From Sulfurimonas sp. (GTDB taxonomy: Bacteria > Campylobacterota > Campylobacteria > Campylobacterales > Sulfurimonadaceae), in the NCBI GenBank assembly GCA_027063215.1, contig JAMOSE010000085.1, forward strand, positions 1 to 13,084: DNA of 13,084 bases, read 5' to 3'. The notes beneath the pieces are model-generated. The model had not been told where the DNA came from and searched no databases. It saw only the letters and a list, made by a program, of their open reading frames with translations. Both the position numbers and the translations under genes were made by a program. The number at the start of each line of letters is the position of its first letter. The first letter of the stretch is position 1. Positions 6,590 through 13,084 of the stretch are shown one piece after another.

Positions 6590-7299
6590 TTTTTTTAGAT
6601 ATAGAAACTACGGGTTATGAAGACAATGATACAATATGCTCTTTAGGTATGCTTCTTTTTGAAGAAGAGAAATTGCTAGAGGCTTTCTATGAAATAGTCA
6701 ATGAAGGTAAAAAAATTCCTGCACTAGCTTCTAGTATTCATAATATAACAAATGAAATGATTGTTAATAAACCATCGTTTGCAGATACAAAAATATATAC
6801 ATTGCTACAACACTATAATCTTGAAGAAAATAGTTTAATAGTCCATAATATGCAGTTTGTTGTAAAGTTTTTAGAACGTAGCGGTTTAAAATGGTGTGGT
6901 AAAATTATAGATACACAAAGAGTTCTTAAACATCATATTCCTGAATGTGAACTTTTTTCTTTGGAATTTTTACGGTATGAATTAAGACTCTACAGAAGTG
7001 AAGAAGACTTAAAAGCGTTATGTGGAATTAAAGATGCTTTAGTTGCGCATCATGCTTTGAGCGATGCAGTGGTTCTTAAACTGCTTTTTGATTATCTTCA
7101 AGAAGAGATAGATCTTGAAAAGATGTATGCGTTTACATTTTCAAAAGTACTTTTGGAAAAATTCTCTTTTGGAAAGTATCTTGGCAGATATATCGAAGAG
7201 ATAGCGCTTAATGACAGAAGCTATATACTCTGGATGCTCTCTTTGGAGAATTTGGATGATGATTTACGGTACTCATTAGAGTACTATTTAGAAGGATAG
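6583..7299 (+). CDS. DnaQ-like 3'-5' exonuclease with ExoX-like C-terminus, one catalytic Asp replaced
   Basis: This belongs to the DEDDh exonuclease superfamily (RNase T, DnaQ, ExoX), which removes nucleotides from 3' ends using two metal ions. Motif I is DIETTG with Asp6 and Glu8. Motif III is HHALSD with His156 and Asp161. The iDT element (IIDTQRVL, Asp110) is also present. Motif II, normally HNxxFD, reads HNMQFV, so the metal-binding Asp is Val93 (GTT at 6859-6861). The C-terminus (about 193-238: FSFGKYLGRYIEEIAL, then SYILWML) resembles the small domain found after ExoX-type nucleases. The ATG has GAGGTGAT just upstream and overlaps the previous stop by seven bases. It may be inactive, metal-impaired or a binding protein. 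No DNA polymerase gene is near, so it is unlikely to be the replicative proofreader. Confidence 0.82.
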   Translation: MLIFLDIETTGYEDNDTICSLGMLLFEEEKLLEAFYEIVNEGKKIPALASSIHNITNEMIVNKPSFADTKIYTLLQHYNLEENSLIVHNMQFVVKFLERSGLKWCGKIIDTQRVLKHHIPECELFSLEFLRYELRLYRSEEDLKALCGIKDALVAHHALSDAVVLKLLFDYLQEEIDLEKMYAFTFSKVLLEKFSFGKYLGRYIEEIALNDRSYILWMLSLENLDDDLRYSLEYYLEG

Positions 7300-7301
7300 A
7301 T

Positions 7302-7688
7302 ATGCGAGTTGCTGTTGAGTGTCAGTCACCTTTGTTACAGAAATCTTTAGAACTTTTTTTGGCAAAATATTTATGTGCTTCAAAACGCTGTGATATTGTT
7401 GTTCGAGATGAAGAGTGCCTTGATGACAAACGTTGTTTTTATATTGCAAGTGATGAAAAAGCGGATTTAAAAAAACCTTTTTCACGATCACAACTTATTT
7501 TGGCTTTGGAAAAAAAATATAAAAAACTCTATGGTACGGCGAAAGAGGAAAAAGAGCGCATAGAAAAAGAGTATGATGAAGAGGAAGAATCTATGGATTT
7601 TTCTATTTTACAAAAACGTATAGAAGAATTGACGCAAGAGTATCAGAGAAATATTTTACGGGCGGTAAAAGCATTTTATGAAAAATAG
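7302..7688 (+). CDS. Hypothetical protein, possible shortened receiver-like fold plus coiled coil
   Basis: I cannot assign this 128-residue protein to a named family. The first 70 residues start with a strand (MRVAVE), a helix (PLLQKSLELFLAKYL), a strand (CDIVVRD) and a strand (CFYIASD). ADLKKPFSRSQLILALE (54-70) follows, which resembles the K-P-F end of response-regulator receiver domains; a full receiver would be about 50 residues longer. Five cysteines fall in residues 7-45. The C-terminal half (about 69-125) is highly charged and helical (KEEKERIEKEYDEEEE), probably a coiled coil. AAGGA lies in the end of the previous gene, 5 bases before the ATG. The gap to the previous gene is two bases, and the end overlaps the rsmD-like gene by 11 bases. 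It is a real gene by context; function is unknown. Confidence 0.7.
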   Translation: MRVAVECQSPLLQKSLELFLAKYLCASKRCDIVVRDEECLDDKRCFYIASDEKADLKKPFSRSQLILALEKKYKKLYGTAKEEKERIEKEYDEEEESMDFSILQKRIEELTQEYQRNILRAVKAFYEK

Positions 7689-8280
7689 TAAGAAATTAAC
7701 AAAGAAGATAGTGGCAGGAAAGTATAAAGGCAAAACATTGCAGCTTCCTTCTAAAACAACGACACGAAGTTCCAAAGCAATAGTTTTGGAGTCTTTTTTT
7801 AATACTTTGCAGTTTGATATTGTTGATGCGACATTTGTTGAGGTTTTTTCAGGAAGTGGATCTATAGGACTTGAAGCATTGAGTCGGGGTGCAAAAAAGA
7901 TCTACTTTATGGAGCGTGACAGAGAAGCACTGAAAACACTTAAATCAAATATAGCGCAAACGGATCCAAGGGCATGTGAAGTGTTTGGCGGAGACAGTTT
8001 TGAAAATATTGATCAAGTTGTCTCAAGGTTAAAAAAAGTAAAAACAAAGGCTTACTTTTATATTGATCCGCCATTTAGCATACGTGAAGGTATGGAAGAT
8101 ATCTATGATAAAACTATGGATCTTATAGCCTCTTTGCCTCTGGAAGTTGTGGAGATGATTATCATAGAGCATATGAGCGGTTTGGAAATTCCTGAAAAAC
8201 TGGGTGCTTTTAGCATCAAAAAATCAAAAAAATTTGGTAATACAACCCTTACTTATCTGCAAGATCCAAATATGGAATAA
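7678..8280 (+). CDS. rsmD: RsmD-family methyltransferase
   Basis: RsmD uses S-adenosylmethionine to methylate N2 of a guanine in 16S rRNA (G966 in E. coli) during 30S assembly. Visible are the N-terminal AGKYKGKTLQLPS, the SAM-binding EVFSGSGSIGLEALSRGA (about 60-77), the acidic loop after the next strand (YFMERDREAL) and the catalytic DPPF (near 125). The length of 200 residues is normal. The RsmD signature usually reads RPTxxxVREALFN; here it is RSSKAIVLESFFN, without the proline and the basic residue. In C. jejuni the homologue directly before flgI (Cj1461) has, as I recall, been studied as a DNA methyltransferase affecting motility, so the substrate here is not certain. It overlaps the upstream gene by 11 bases without a strong ribosome site, and flgI follows after 39 bases. 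Confidence 0.85.
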   Translation: MKNSKKLTKKIVAGKYKGKTLQLPSKTTTRSSKAIVLESFFNTLQFDIVDATFVEVFSGSGSIGLEALSRGAKKIYFMERDREALKTLKSNIAQTDPRACEVFGGDSFENIDQVVSRLKKVKTKAYFYIDPPFSIREGMEDIYDKTMDLIASLPLEVVEMIIIEHMSGLEIPEKLGAFSIKKSKKFGNTTLTYLQDPNME

Positions 8281-8295
8281 AAATTGCTAAATAAT

Positions 8296-8308
8296 TTGCA
8301 TTATGCAA
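8296..8308. repeat. Short perfect inverted repeat before flgI
   Basis: TTGCAT and ATGCAA flank a single T, and the right arm overlaps the flgI ribosome site AAGGA (8307-8311). It could be a protein-binding site or a small translational control hairpin, although a one-base loop would force opening of some stem pairs. At six bases per arm it may also be chance. Confidence 0.3.
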
Positions 8309-8319
8309 GGATTTAGTCA

Positions 8320-9366
8320 ATGAGATATTTTTTAACTTTACTATTTTTACTATCAGCACTCCATGCTACAAAGATAACGGATGTCTCTAACATTGTCGGT
8401 GTTCGGGAGAATCAGATCATTGGTTACTCTTTGGTTGTCGGTTTGAAAAAAACGGGTGACGGTACGACTTCAAAGTTTACACTGCAGTCAATTTCAAATA
8501 TGCTCAAAGCAATGAATATTGATATGAATCCGATTGATATCAAATCAAAAAATGTCGCAGCTGTTGTTGTTACTGCAACACTTAAACCTTTTGCCCGTCA
8601 AGGGGATAAGTTTGATGTTACCGTCTCTTCTATAGGAGATGCAAAATCACTAGAGGGTGGAACACTCTTAATGACACCGCTCAAAGGGGTTGATGGTAAG
8701 ATCTACGCACTTGCACAGGGACCACTGAGTATTGGTGGACTGAACCAAAGAGGGGCAGGTGCAGAGACACATCCAACGACAGGTATCGTCTTTAACGGCG
8801 GTTTTGTTGAACGTGAGATCAATATCGATCTTTTTCATCAGCAGTATGCAACGCTCTCTTTAAAAGAGTCTGGTTTTTCCAATGCAGTAGCAGTACAAAA
8901 AGCAATCAATGCTTTTTATAATACACAGGTTGCCGTTGCTATGGATTCTCGCAGTATTAAACTCAAATGCCCGAAAAATCGTTCGATGATTGAGTTTTTG
9001 GCTGAGGTGCAAGATATAGATATGGATTATAAACCAAAAAATAGAATCATCATTAATGAAAAAACTGGAACTATCGTTGCTGGGGTAGATATAGAGTTGC
9101 GTCCTATTATCTTGACTCATGGTGATATAACGATCAAGATAGTTGAACAAGATACTCCGTCTAAACCGGAAGGTTCAATGGAAGTAGATAAAAATTTGGT
9201 AATTGGGATGAACGAAAATGAGATCTATACAAAAAAAGGGACAACAACTGTTGCCAATCTTGTTCGATCACTTCAAAAACTTGGAGCTACTCCAAAAGAT
9301 ATCATCTCTATTTTAGAGGCGATGAAAAGTGCAGGCAGTATCTCTGCTGATTTAAAGGTTATATAA
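8320..9366 (+). CDS. flgI: Flagellar P-ring protein FlgI
   Basis: FlgI forms the periplasmic P-ring around the flagellar rod in the peptidoglycan layer. The N-terminal 16 residues (MRYFLTLLFLLSALHA) are a Sec signal peptide. The mature protein begins near TKITDVSNIVGVRENQIIGYSLVVGLKKTGDGT, the conserved start of FlgI, and continues with PTTGIVFNGGFVERE and the usual C-terminal IISILEAMKSAGSISADL. The total of 348 residues fits the family. AAGGA lies 8 bases before the ATG. It follows the rsmD-like gene by 39 bases, and its stop codon shares one base with the flgJ start. No L-ring gene flgH lies in this window. It appears intact. Confidence 0.97.
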   Translation: MRYFLTLLFLLSALHATKITDVSNIVGVRENQIIGYSLVVGLKKTGDGTTSKFTLQSISNMLKAMNIDMNPIDIKSKNVAAVVVTATLKPFARQGDKFDVTVSSIGDAKSLEGGTLLMTPLKGVDGKIYALAQGPLSIGGLNQRGAGAETHPTTGIVFNGGFVEREINIDLFHQQYATLSLKESGFSNAVAVQKAINAFYNTQVAVAMDSRSIKLKCPKNRSMIEFLAEVQDIDMDYKPKNRIIINEKTGTIVAGVDIELRPIILTHGDITIKIVEQDTPSKPEGSMEVDKNLVIGMNENEIYTKKGTTTVANLVRSLQKLGATPKDIISILEAMKSAGSISADLKVI

Positions 9367-9674
9367 TGAATTACGGATTAAATGCTTTAAGTGCGCAGGC
9401 ACAACTGGTTTCTCAAAACAAAGATATACCAAAGATAGATGCTAAGGCTGAAGATAAAGCACTGCGTGAACAGACAGATGCTTTTGAGGCAGTGATCGTG
9501 AAGATGATGATGGACAATGCAATGAAAGATCAAAAAGATCTCTTCAGTGATCAAAAGGATCCTGGAGACAAGATCTATAAGTCAATGTACAGAGATGAAC
9601 TCTCTCGTGCGAGTGCAGGAAGTTTTGGTTTTTCTCAGATGCTCTATGACTATTTGAGCCAAAAAAGTTCTTAA
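9366..9674 (+). CDS. flgJ: FlgJ rod-binding protein, single-domain form without muramidase
   Basis: This 102-residue protein is the rod-binding domain of FlgJ, which caps or scaffolds the growing flagellar rod in the periplasm. The core is about 30-100: LREQTDAFEAVIVKMMMDNA, then DPGDKIYKSMYRDELSR and SFGFSQMLYDYL. The C-terminal glucosaminidase that lets E. coli-type FlgJ (about 310 residues) open peptidoglycan is absent. That is usual in Campylobacterota, where a separate lytic enzyme must do this. Its start overlaps the flgI stop by one base (TAATG), which indicates translational coupling. A 75-base gap with its own promoter signal separates it from flgM. Confidence 0.92.
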   Translation: MNYGLNALSAQAQLVSQNKDIPKIDAKAEDKALREQTDAFEAVIVKMMMDNAMKDQKDLFSDQKDPGDKIYKSMYRDELSRASAGSFGFSQMLYDYLSQKSS

Positions 9675-9699
9675 AAAGTGTTTATAAAATCATAATTTT

Positions 9700-9707
9700 G
9701 CCGATAT
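9700..9707 (+). promoter_or_regulatory. Sigma28 (FliA) -10-like element for flgM
   Basis: GCCGATAT matches the flagellar sigma28 -10 GCCGATAA at seven of eight bases, about 43 bases before the flgM ATG. A TAAA occurs at 9685-9688, but the spacing (11 bases) is shorter than the usual 15, so the -35 is uncertain. Expression of flgM by the sigma factor it inhibits is known in other flagellated bacteria, which supports the reading. Confidence 0.55.
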
Positions 9708-9749
9708 ACCAGTATCAAGAAATTCTCAAAGTATGAGGAAGGAAAAATT

Positions 9750-9959
9750 ATGATTTCAGGTATAAACAGTTCACTTGTTGGGAATGCATATGCAAACAAC
9801 ATGAATGACAATAAAGGGATAAAGGCAAATGCCAAGTTGACTGCTGCAAATGGTGGCAGTGAAAATAAAATAGAGAAACTCAAAGAGGCAATTGCGTCTG
9901 GTGAATATAAAATTGACCTCTCAGCACTTGCTCAAAAAATGGCAGATGAGTTACTCTAA
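9750..9959 (+). CDS. flgM: FlgM, anti-sigma28 factor
   Basis: FlgM binds the flagellar sigma factor FliA and holds back late flagellar genes until the hook is finished, in many species by being exported through it. The 69-residue protein has a polar, probably disordered N-terminal half (rich in Asn, Gly and Ala). The C-terminal sigma-binding helices read KIEKLKEAIASGEYKIDLSALAQKMADELL (residues 40-69), the family signature. It is shorter than the E. coli protein (97 residues), as is usual in Campylobacterota. A strong AGGAAGGA (9736-9743) lies before the ATG. It sits between flgJ and flgN, with a sigma28-like -10 upstream, so it probably has its own late promoter besides read-through. Confidence 0.93.
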   Translation: MISGINSSLVGNAYANNMNDNKGIKANAKLTAANGGSENKIEKLKEAIASGEYKIDLSALAQKMADELL

Positions 9960-9988
9960 AAATTAAATATATAAAACGGAGGTATGCG

Positions 9989-10417
9989 ATGCTTTCACAT
10001 CACTTACAAAATGCTTTAAAAGATTTACGAGACTTGATAGAAATTACAGAGTCAGATATAGAAGATATTAAAAAAGCAAAGCATGATCCTCAGTTTGAAA
10101 GACTTTCACTCAAAGAAGAGAAATTAAAAGCTTTTGAAACAAAAAAAGCGATGATTGATCATGAAATTTCAAATCTTATGACATCTCATCCAAATACAGC
10201 ACTCCCGGATCTGCTTAATCAAGAACAACATCAGTTGTTAGAAGATCTAAAAGTAGAGCTTTCAAGATTACATGAAGTAAATAAAAAATATGCAAAATTA
10301 GTGCTAGTTGTCAGTAATCTTTATAATAATTTTTTGGAGCAAATAGTACCGACAGAGATGCAAGGATATCAAAAAGTTGCATCAAAAAATTCGAATATTT
10401 TGGAAGTGAGGGTATAG
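9989..10417 (+). CDS. flgN: FlgN-like flagellar export chaperone
   Basis: FlgN is the cytoplasmic chaperone that keeps the hook-filament junction proteins FlgK and FlgL soluble and guides them to the flagellar export gate. The 142-residue product is almost entirely helical and charged, with long coiled-coil stretches (about 1-65 and 82-125), no signal peptide and no membrane segment. FlgN sequences are poorly conserved, so the call rests on size, helical pattern and its place between flgM and flgK, as in other bacteria. A strong GGAGGT (9978-9983) precedes the ATG. The gap to flgK is two bases, so the chaperone and its client are cotranslated. Confidence 0.85.
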   Translation: MLSHHLQNALKDLRDLIEITESDIEDIKKAKHDPQFERLSLKEEKLKAFETKKAMIDHEISNLMTSHPNTALPDLLNQEQHQLLEDLKVELSRLHEVNKKYAKLVLVVSNLYNNFLEQIVPTEMQGYQKVASKNSNILEVRV

Positions 10418-10419
10418 CA

Positions 10420-12288
10420 ATGTCTTCAATTTTTAATACATTAAATATTGGCTACAGTGGTTTAAGTGCTGCACAGGTCGGAATCGATACAACAGGACAT
10501 AATATCGCCAATGCTGAAGTTGAAGGCTATACGCGTCAGCGCGTTGTGACATCAGCTGCTACACCGATTAGCTCTTCCAATGGTAATATCGGAAATGGTA
10601 CATCTGTTCAAGATATAGGAAGAGTTTTTGATAATTTTGTTTTTGATAAATATAATGCGGTATCAGCTGACAAAGAGTACAGTGATTATGAAAAAGAAAA
10701 AATGGAAGCCCTCTCTACATATTTTCCTGATGTTGATGGAGTTGGAATTAAAAATGATCTTTCTGCATATTATGATATGTGGCAATCATTTGCAGATAAC
10801 CCTGATAATGATGCCATCAAGGTGGCTTTATCAGAACAGACGCAATCTTTGACAAAACATATTGTTCAGACACAAGAACAGGTTTTAACTTTACAACAAC
10901 AGGTGAATGATCAGCTAGCAGTAGATGTAAATAAAGTCAATGATATATCAAAACAGATAGCTACACTCAATAAATCAATTGATGTTGCTGAAGCAGGAGA
11001 TGTGTATGCTGCTAATGATTTACGAGACAAAAGAAATGTATTAGAAAGAGATCTCTCTCGTTTAATTGGTGCAGATGTAATGACTGACCAATTAGATGCC
11101 AAGATGCAGGTACACAGTAATGCGAATATAAAGACAGGCAGTTACAGTATAAGTGTAAATGGTGTAAATATTGTAGATGGTGGTACTTATCATCCCTTAA
11201 AACTTACAAATGCAGATAACCCTTATGGATTTTACAGTGTCTCTTTTGAGAGACAAGATGGTGTACTTATTCCAATGGAGGAGAGTATTCACGGTGGAAG
11301 AATAGGAGCAGCACTTGACCTTCGCGGTACGTCTATTGATGCAGAAACGGGGATGCCAACAACTGGAATTTTACAACAGACTGCAAATGATCTCGATGCT
11401 TTTGCCAAAGGCTTGATTGAATCTACCAATAATTTATATGCACAAAATGATGCTACAAAAATGACTTCAGATCTCTTGGATATAGATGGAGATATGCCTT
11501 TTTTAAATTCAAATTTAAATGTACATGCAGGATCATTTGATATGGTGGTGTATGATATAGATGGAAATGAAGTATCTCGTCGTGCTATCAATATTGATTC
11601 TGCTACGACCATATCTGGAAATGCAGGGAGTAATTCAATTGAGGGTCAGATTAACGATAACCGAGATGACAATAACGATAATAATGCAGGGAATGATATT
11701 GATGATTTTATAGATGTGAACTATTCAACTTATAATCAGTTAGAAATTTATATAAAACCTGACATGGAATCCAAAGGGTATACTTTTGCTATAGAAGATA
11801 ATTTACAAAATAATGCGTTTTCATCAGGTACAAACTTTGCAGGAGCACTTGGGCTTGGGAATTTTTTTGAAGGTGACAGTGCAAGAAATATTCAACTTAA
11901 ACAAGAATACAGAGATAATCCTACAACACTCAGTGCCGGATACTCTTCTCTTGCCGGAGATAATCGTTTAGCACTAGATATGGTGCAACAACAGTTTGAA
12001 ACATATACGTTTGATGTAGGAAAAGAGCAATATGATACGACTATTTATGGTATGTATGACATTACGGCTACTTATGTGGGATCAACAACCAACAGTGCAC
12101 TTTCACGAAATGACAGTATAACAGCACAGTTTAATGCTGCTGAAATGGAATATTTTTCTGTTTCTAAGGTAAGTATTGATGAAGAGATGACAAATCTTAT
12201 AAAATATCAGACATCCTATGGTGCTGCTGCAAAAGTTATTACTACTGTTGATCAGATGATGCAGACTTTATTGGGAATTAAACAGTAA
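10420..12288 (+). CDS. flgK: Flagellar hook-associated protein 1, FlgK
   Basis: FlgK forms the first junction ring between hook and filament and is exported through the flagellum. The N-terminal rod-type helix region (about 1-40) reads TLNIGYSGLSAAQVGIDTTGHNIANAEVEGYTRQ by pieces. The C-terminal helix (about 578-622) shows VSIDEEMTNLIKYQTSY and ends in LLGIKQ. These two ends pair in the hollow core, and the 622-residue length suits the larger Campylobacterota FlgK. The middle is variable, surface-exposed sequence and includes an Asn/Asp-rich stretch at residues 412-434. The start follows flgN by two bases with GTGAGG upstream. The ATG lies in the flgI-flgJ-flgM-flgN-flgK run. The next gene begins one base after its stop. 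Confidence 0.95.
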   Translation: MSSIFNTLNIGYSGLSAAQVGIDTTGHNIANAEVEGYTRQRVVTSAATPISSSNGNIGNGTSVQDIGRVFDNFVFDKYNAVSADKEYSDYEKEKMEALSTYFPDVDGVGIKNDLSAYYDMWQSFADNPDNDAIKVALSEQTQSLTKHIVQTQEQVLTLQQQVNDQLAVDVNKVNDISKQIATLNKSIDVAEAGDVYAANDLRDKRNVLERDLSRLIGADVMTDQLDAKMQVHSNANIKTGSYSISVNGVNIVDGGTYHPLKLTNADNPYGFYSVSFERQDGVLIPMEESIHGGRIGAALDLRGTSIDAETGMPTTGILQQTANDLDAFAKGLIESTNNLYAQNDATKMTSDLLDIDGDMPFLNSNLNVHAGSFDMVVYDIDGNEVSRRAINIDSATTISGNAGSNSIEGQINDNRDDNNDNNAGNDIDDFIDVNYSTYNQLEIYIKPDMESKGYTFAIEDNLQNNAFSSGTNFAGALGLGNFFEGDSARNIQLKQEYRDNPTTLSAGYSSLAGDNRLALDMVQQQFETYTFDVGKEQYDTTIYGMYDITATYVGSTTNSALSRNDSITAQFNAAEMEYFSVSKVSIDEEMTNLIKYQTSYGAAAKVITTVDQMMQTLLGIKQ

Positions 12289-12289
12289 A

Positions 12290-13084
12290 GTGTTTCCTAA
12301 AGTCAGTATAGCCCTTCTTGGTAGTCTATTCTTTTTCTCTTTTTTTGGGTCATTTTTTTATACACAGGATCCATATTTATTAGATAGTCATTCTATTTTA
12401 ACTGCTCCTTCATTACAACATTTTTTAGGAACAGACAGATTGGGTCGTGATATTTTGGCTCGTCTTATTGAAGGTGGGAAAGTCTCTTTAAGTATTGGTG
12501 TTGGGAGTGCTCTTATCGCCTCTTTTATAGGTCTTATTCTTGGATCTATAGCTGGTTATTTTAAAGGAGGGGTTGATAAAACTTTTATTATCATTGTTGA
12601 TCTTTTTTTAACGTTTCCGACATTTTTTTTACTTCTTGCCCTTGTCTCTTATGTAAATGCTTCTATATGGGTACTAATTGTTATAATATCTATTACCGGA
12701 TGGATGACAACAGCACGGCTTATCCGTTCTGAGAGTTTTAAAATAACTTCACAACCCTATATTAAAATATTAAATATTGCAAAGGTAAAAAAGAGTAAAA
12801 TTCTTTTGAAATATTATGCTCCAATTCTTGCTCCTATCTTTTTTGTCAGTTTTACTTTTGGAGTAGGGGGCGCTATCCTTGCGGAGTCAGGACTTAGCTT
12901 TTTAGGACTTGGAATTGTAGCTCCACAGATGAGTTGGGGTACAATTTTAAGTGGAGGAAAAGATGTTGTAGAGATCGCATGGTGGGTAAGTTTTTTTCCG
13001 GGACTTATGATCTTTTTAGTAACATTCTCACTTGTAAATATCTCTAATTATCTCCAACAGCTTACAAATCAAAAAGAGATACAG
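12290..13084 (+). CDS. DppC/OppC-type ABC transporter permease, C-terminus cut by window end
   Basis: An open frame of 265 codons runs to the window edge without a stop. It starts at GTG one base after the flgK stop, with no strong ribosome site, suggesting coupling to flgK. The protein is an inner-membrane permease of the peptide/nickel ABC importer family: one N-terminal membrane helix (about 5-24), then HFLGTDRLGRDILARLIEGG (45-64), the typical entry to the transport domain. Five more helices follow. The ATPase-contact EAA-type loop reads ESGLSFLGLGI then PQMSWGTIL (near 200-220). DppC/OppC proteins are about 280-300 residues, so little is missing. It lacks binding protein and ATPase neighbours in view; substrate (peptide, nickel or other) cannot be told. 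The GTG start is the only good one near this point. Confidence 0.85.
   Translation, partial: MFPKVSIALLGSLFFFSFFGSFFYTQDPYLLDSHSILTAPSLQHFLGTDRLGRDILARLIEGGKVSLSIGVGSALIASFIGLILGSIAGYFKGGVDKTFIIIVDLFLTFPTFFLLLALVSYVNASIWVLIVIISITGWMTTARLIRSESFKITSQPYIKILNIAKVKKSKILLKYYAPILAPIFFVSFTFGVGGAILAESGLSFLGLGIVAPQMSWGTILSGGKDVVEIAWWVSFFPGLMIFLVTFSLVNISNYLQQLTNQKEIQ

Noticed and set aside
8285..8300. Possible sigma54 (-24/-12) promoter before flgI, from TTGCA at 8296-8300
   Set aside because: The obligatory GG at -24 is missing; only GC is present near that position, and the spacing does not fit. sigma54 control of flgI in other Campylobacterota cannot be carried over on this basis.
9686..9699. AAAAT-CATA-ATTTT hairpin as a terminator after flgJ
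   Set aside because: A five-pair, purely A/T stem without a clear U-run, located where the flgM promoter lies. It is too weak to call.
11289..11612. Open frame on the minus strand inside flgK
   Set aside because: It is fully covered by FlgK coding sequence, and its translation has no recognisable motif. It is a shadow of the flgK codon pattern.

Overview
The window is an AT-rich, densely packed bacterial chromosome segment. Gene content and order point to Campylobacterota (Epsilonproteobacteria), most likely a Sulfurimonas-type organism. The evidence is a cbpA-like dnaJ followed by hspR, and an rsmD-like gene running straight into flgI, a muramidase-less flgJ, flgM, flgN and flgK, the order I recall from Campylobacter jejuni. 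The genus is an inference; no rRNA or other decisive marker is present.

Left part (1-2791): the first codons of a 6-phosphofructokinase-like gene (minus strand) diverge from purH, which encodes the bifunctional enzyme for the last two steps of IMP synthesis. purH converges on a minus-strand membrane permease of the ArsB/NhaD/SLC13 superfamily. A 19-pair inverted repeat sits at that junction.

Middle (2792-5535): a near-consensus sigma70 promoter, overlapped by a HAIR-like inverted repeat, drives a heat-shock pair, a CbpA-type J-domain co-chaperone and the MerR-family repressor HspR. This is the expected layout of an autoregulated HspR operon. hspR converges on murA (first committed step of peptidoglycan synthesis), and their stop codons overlap inside a small hairpin.

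Right part (5617-13084): everything is on the plus strand and tightly spaced. Four poorly characterised genes come first: a small coiled-coil/beta protein, a four-helix membrane protein, a DnaQ-like exonuclease with an ExoX-like C-terminus that lacks one catalytic aspartate, and a small protein resembling a shortened receiver domain. They overlap or abut each other and then an RsmD-type methyltransferase. The flagellar genes follow: flgI (P-ring), flgJ (rod binding), flgM (anti-sigma28, with its own sigma28-like -10), flgN (chaperone) and flgK (hook-filament junction). The window ends in a nearly complete DppC/OppC-type ABC permease that starts one base after flgK.

Most of the window is ordinary core genome. 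The least explained parts are the four-gene cassette before rsmD and the altered exonuclease within it. No RNA genes, CRISPR arrays, insertion sequences or attachment sites were seen.
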